In this document: one piece after another, positions 63,496-64,000 of the stretch
How the letters are laid out: each line of letters opens with the position of its first letter
Position numbering within the stretch: the first letter of the stretch is position 1
Source of the DNA: Mycobacterium celatum
GTDB taxonomy: Bacteria; Actinomycetota; Actinomycetes; Mycobacteriales; Mycobacteriaceae
Assembly: GCF_002101595.1 (NCBI RefSeq)
Contig: NZ_LQOM01000014.1
Location: forward strand, 62,001 to 126,000
Reading direction: 5' to 3'
DNA: 64,000 bases
Program-made: the position numbers and the translations under genes
The notes under the pieces: model-generated
Told to the model about the DNA's origin: nothing
The model's database searches: none
What the model saw: only the letters and a program-made list of their open reading frames with translations

Positions 63496-64000
63496 ATGGC
63501 CGGCCGTCGTCTGGATCGTAAGGCGAGTTTGACCGCGCAGATCAATGCTGCCCAACGGACGGCGGAAACGCTGCAGACACCGCCTCGGCGGCTTCTCGAC
63601 GACCCGCACTCGCGCCATTTCGTCCGCCATCCGGCATTGCGGGCGATGCTGGCGCATCGGCTCCTGGCCGGTGCCGCCCTATGGATGTTCGATCGGCGGT
63701 GGGGCGGCCTGCACGCTCATATCGTGTTACGGGTGCGCTATGCCGACGAGGTATGCGAGGCGGCTATCCGCGACGGCATCGACCAGATCGTGCTGCTCGG
63801 CGCCGGATTCGACACCACCAGCCTGCGGAGATCCGACGCGCCCGTGACGATCTTCGAGGCCGATGCGCCGGCGACCCAAAAGGACAAGCGCTCGCTGACA
63901 GAGCGGCTGCTGCCGGCGTCGAGCAGTGTCCAAATAGTTTGGGTACCATGTGATTTCGAGGAAAACGGCCTGCAGAAGCGGTTGATCGACCACGGGTTCG
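63496..64000 (+). CDS. TIGR00027-family SAM-dependent methyltransferase, N-terminal part
   Basis: The frame opens at ATG 63496 and runs off the right edge after 168 codons without a stop. RHFVRHPALRAMLAHRLLAG, RVRYADEVCEAAIRDGIDQI, VLLGAGFDTTSLR (the SAM-binding glycine loop) and VTIFEADAPATQKDKR identify the leucine carboxyl methyltransferase-like family seen also at 36833-37726. Acceptor unknown. It is divergent from the MocR regulator, which may control it. Confidence 0.87.
   Translation, partial: MAGRRLDRKASLTAQINAAQRTAETLQTPPRRLLDDPHSRHFVRHPALRAMLAHRLLAGAALWMFDRRWGGLHAHIVLRVRYADEVCEAAIRDGIDQIVLLGAGFDTTSLRRSDAPVTIFEADAPATQKDKRSLTERLLPASSSVQIVWVPCDFEENGLQKRLIDHGF

Overview
The window is chromosomal DNA of a Mycobacterium, most likely a slow-growing non-tuberculous species. 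The evidence is the high GC, many GTG/TTG starts, and hallmark genes: antigen 85B (fbpB), furA-katG, ahpC-ahpD with an intact oxyR, bfrA with IdeR iron boxes, CYP140, a CYP125-family P450, a FadD acyl-AMP ligase and TIGR00027-type methyltransferases. From memory of M. tuberculosis H37Rv, the backbone follows Rv1872c-Rv1909c (lldD2, DUF1810, bfrA, Rv1877, glnA3, Rv1879, cyp140, Rv1883c, fbpB, Rv1891, Rv1893, Rv1894c, dtd, Rv1898, macro/LppD, cinA, lipJ, nanT, Rv1904, Rv1906c, katG, furA). Several blocks absent from that stretch of H37Rv are interleaved. Rv numbers are recalled, not looked up.

Layout. 0-4.1 kb: lactate dehydrogenase end, DUF1810, an alpha-amylase-family enzyme, and the peroxide-defence genes ahpD-ahpC divergent from oxyR. 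4.1-6.4 kb: a small acyl-CoA operon (thioesterase, EthD-like, enoyl-CoA hydratase) behind a KstR-like palindrome. 6.3-7.4 kb: bfd and bfrA, divergent, with three iron boxes between them. 7.4-13.7 kb: exporter, CMD protein, glnA3, amidohydrolase, acyltransferase, SRPBCC. 13.8-20 kb: SnoaL-like protein, D-aminoacylase-like and CocE/NonD hydrolases around a perfect palindrome, then CYP140 and a deletion scar holding the first 47 codons of an SDR gene. 20-24.7 kb: small conserved proteins, a helical HTH-like protein, fbpB with a clear terminator, and a proline-rich membrane protein.

24.7-35.2 kb is a lipid/sterol block. It holds a FadD, a four-gene operon CYP125-alcohol dehydrogenase-YceI-LLM oxidoreductase behind a near-consensus KstR box, a nitronate monooxygenase and a DapB-like dehydrogenase separated by a perfect KstR consensus, and an SDR. 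35.2-40.4 kb is a tightly coupled six-gene operon on the minus strand. Two MEDS-domain signalling proteins (one MEDS-HATPase, one MEDS-STAS) precede a hotdog protein, a methyltransferase, a HAD hydrolase and a second LLM oxidoreductase. This is the best candidate for an undescribed sensory-metabolic system here.

40.5-49.4 kb: dtd, thiamine-binding-type protein, macrodomain, cinA, the lipJ-type esterase-cyclase, nanT, an alpha/beta hydrolase, an amidohydrolase and a secreted DUF4185 protein. 49.5-62 kb contains several disrupted genes: a Rieske-domain remnant, a frameshifted coiled-coil protein, a dps gene lacking its first half, and a cupin with a shifted C-terminus. Intact among them are an acyl-CoA dehydrogenase, two alpha/beta hydrolases, a secreted Rv1906c-like protein, a STAS protein, katG-furA and an acyltransferase-SGNH pair. 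The window ends with a MocR regulator divergent from a truncated TIGR00027 methyltransferase. I saw no tRNA, rRNA, CRISPR array, insertion sequence or prophage.

Oxidative stress and iron recur: OxyR/AhpCD, FurA/KatG, Bfd/BfrA, and a broken Dps lie within 62 kb.
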